A DNA stretch of 7,376 nucleotides, taken from NCBI GenBank assembly GCA_030531025.1, contig JAUMTV010000140.1, positions 1 to 7,376 of the forward strand, read 5' to 3'. Origin of the DNA: Turicibacter sp. (GTDB lineage: Bacteria > Bacillota > Bacilli > MOL361 > Turicibacteraceae). Shown in pieces: positions 6,415 through 7,376 of this stretch (its first letter is position 1; each line of letters opens with the position of its first letter). Made by a program: the position numbers and the translations under genes. The notes under the pieces were generated by a model. The model made no database searches and was not told where the DNA came from. It worked only from the letters and a program-made list of their open reading frames with translations.

Positions 6415-7376
6415 CTATACCTCATTTTCTTGTATGAATTGTTTTAAACGCGTTAATGTCACTTTAGTTTCCGCTGTTGTCTCTCCGAGTAAACTCGCAA
6501 TTTCTTGAGCGACAATCATCTGTTTATTGATCACTTGTTGGGCCATCTCTACTGCGTCAATTTTCAGACGTTGTAGCTGTTGTTCGTGGCGAATTTCTTC
6601 GGTTAAGTCATGTAAAATACAAAGCATCACATCTTGATGCTCGACACGCATAATACTTTCAATAACTGTCGTTTGATTGTTATTTAATGTTAATCGATTA
6701 CCTATCAAATCTTCTTGATTGTTTAACACATTCACAAAAGGTTCTTCTTCTAAAAAAATAGAAATAGGAAGCTCTACTGCCTGATCTTTTGTAACATCAA
6801 AAAATTTCTCAGCGGCTGGATTGATATCTACGATATTCAACTCCTCATTGACCACTAAAATAATACTTGGTGTAACATCAAAAATAACATGAGAATATGT
6901 TTCTGCTTTATGCTTCATATACGGTAAACACATCGATGGTTCTGCGAATTAATTATAAACGACGATTGCCTTTTGGCGACATGTTTTATAACCACATGAA
7001 CCGCAATTGAGTTCATCTGCGACTGAATACTTACCGATGCGATGTAAAATTTCTTCAATTTCTTTTTCATCTGGTTGAAGAATAGGAGAATACTTATTTT
7101 TTAATGTTCGCTGAATATTCACTTCGACAAGATAAGCTTGTGAGGCTGGAATTTCATTTATTTCTTTTTGTTCTTTATACTTTTTAATTCTCATTTTTCT
7201 TTTAAAAAGATTCACTTCTTTATCTCCGATAGCTGGCCCACCAATACAGCTATGATGACAAGCACTCAATTGTTATACTCTCCACGCTCCAGTCCTTCCA
7301 AAACTTCAATACAATCGGTGTTTCCATCAACAGCAATGATTTCTATCTCTTCATTTTTATTAGTAAAACATCCACT
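6415..7376 (-). pseudogene. Sensory [FeFe]-hydrogenase-like protein with FeS and PAS domains, disrupted; N-terminus outside window
   Basis: Three consecutive segments belong to one protein. From the edge, SGCFTNKNEEIEIIAVDG... continues the hydrogenase large-subunit domain to a frameshift at about 7268 (TGA 7268-7266). The next frame, 7269-6949, has SACHHSCIGGPA with two likely H-cluster cysteines, then a small 4Fe-4S domain (CGSCGYKTC, about 7005-6979) and stops at TAA 6951-6949. After that stop the same frame continues FAEPSMCLPYM, giving the fourth cysteine, then a PAS domain (about 6885-6585), a coiled coil and the conserved KQMIVAQEIASLLGETTAET, ending at 6415. Such PAS-fused hydrogenases are thought to sense hydrogen or redox state rather than make hydrogen in bulk, and sit next to SpoIIE-type phosphatases, as here. 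With a frameshift and a stop, plus a broken partner gene, loss of function is the simplest reading. Sequencing errors could explain either small lesion singly. Confidence 0.8.

Noticed and set aside
6237..6437. Plus-strand 66-codon open frame
   Set aside because: Antisense to the N-terminal phosphatase piece and the end of the hydrogenase; no domain or promoter seen.
7266..7268. TGA recoded as selenocysteine in the hydrogenase-like gene
   Set aside because: After the TGA the same frame reads VLVIIAVLVG and not the H-cluster motif, which lies in another frame. A frame change is needed, so Sec insertion would not restore the protein.
7262..7275. Programmed ribosomal frameshift in the hydrogenase-like gene
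   Set aside because: There is no slippery heptamer at the junction, and residues expected from the family seem to be missing, which points to a deletion.

Overview
The window is AT-rich bacterial DNA with strong purine-rich ribosome binding sites, TTG and GTG as well as ATG starts, and protein families typical of low-GC Gram-positive Bacillota (a VanW-family cell-envelope protein, a DEDDh exonuclease with a BRCT tail, and a SpoIIE-type phosphatase paired with a PAS-containing sensory [FeFe]-hydrogenase). A gut anaerobe of the Clostridia or Erysipelotrichia/Turicibacter type would fit, but this is inferred from gene content and cannot be proven from the window.

Layout. At the left edge (1-172, minus strand) is the start of a short membrane-anchored protein, which may be a frameshifted longer gene. 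Positions 173-346 are non-coding and hold an inverted repeat. Positions 347-516 look like a small non-autonomous transposable element (MITE): inverted ends, 8-bp direct repeats and an internal terminator hairpin. It lies immediately beside the stop codon of a VanW-family gene (519-1799, minus). That gene is preceded, 38 nt away on the same strand, by a large cytoplasmic von Willebrand A-domain protein with an unrecognised C-terminal part (1838-3919, minus). The two probably form one operon whose transcript ends at the MITE hairpin. A divergent intergenic region (3920-4165) carries a clear promoter for an exonuclease-BRCT gene (4166-5089, plus). That gene converges on the next minus-strand genes at a shared 12-bp hairpin terminator (5095-5121).

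Right part. From 7376 down to 5127, on the minus strand, lies a two-gene unit: the C-terminal part of a sensory [FeFe]-hydrogenase (H-cluster cysteines, a CxxCGYxxC iron-sulfur domain, PAS, coiled coil), followed 2 nt later by a SpoIIE-family phosphatase. Both look broken. The hydrogenase carries a frameshift at about 7268 and an in-frame TAA at 6949-6951, between the third and fourth cysteines of its small iron-sulfur domain. The phosphatase is split by about 119 bp of extra, hairpin-rich DNA (about 6000-6118) with short AT-rich repeats at its borders. Removing those 119 bp rejoins the two halves in frame into a protein of about 388 residues. The main story of the window is therefore decay, by at least three separate lesions, of a predicted hydrogen- or redox-sensing hydrogenase/phosphatase module, together with two small insertion-like elements in the same 7 kb.
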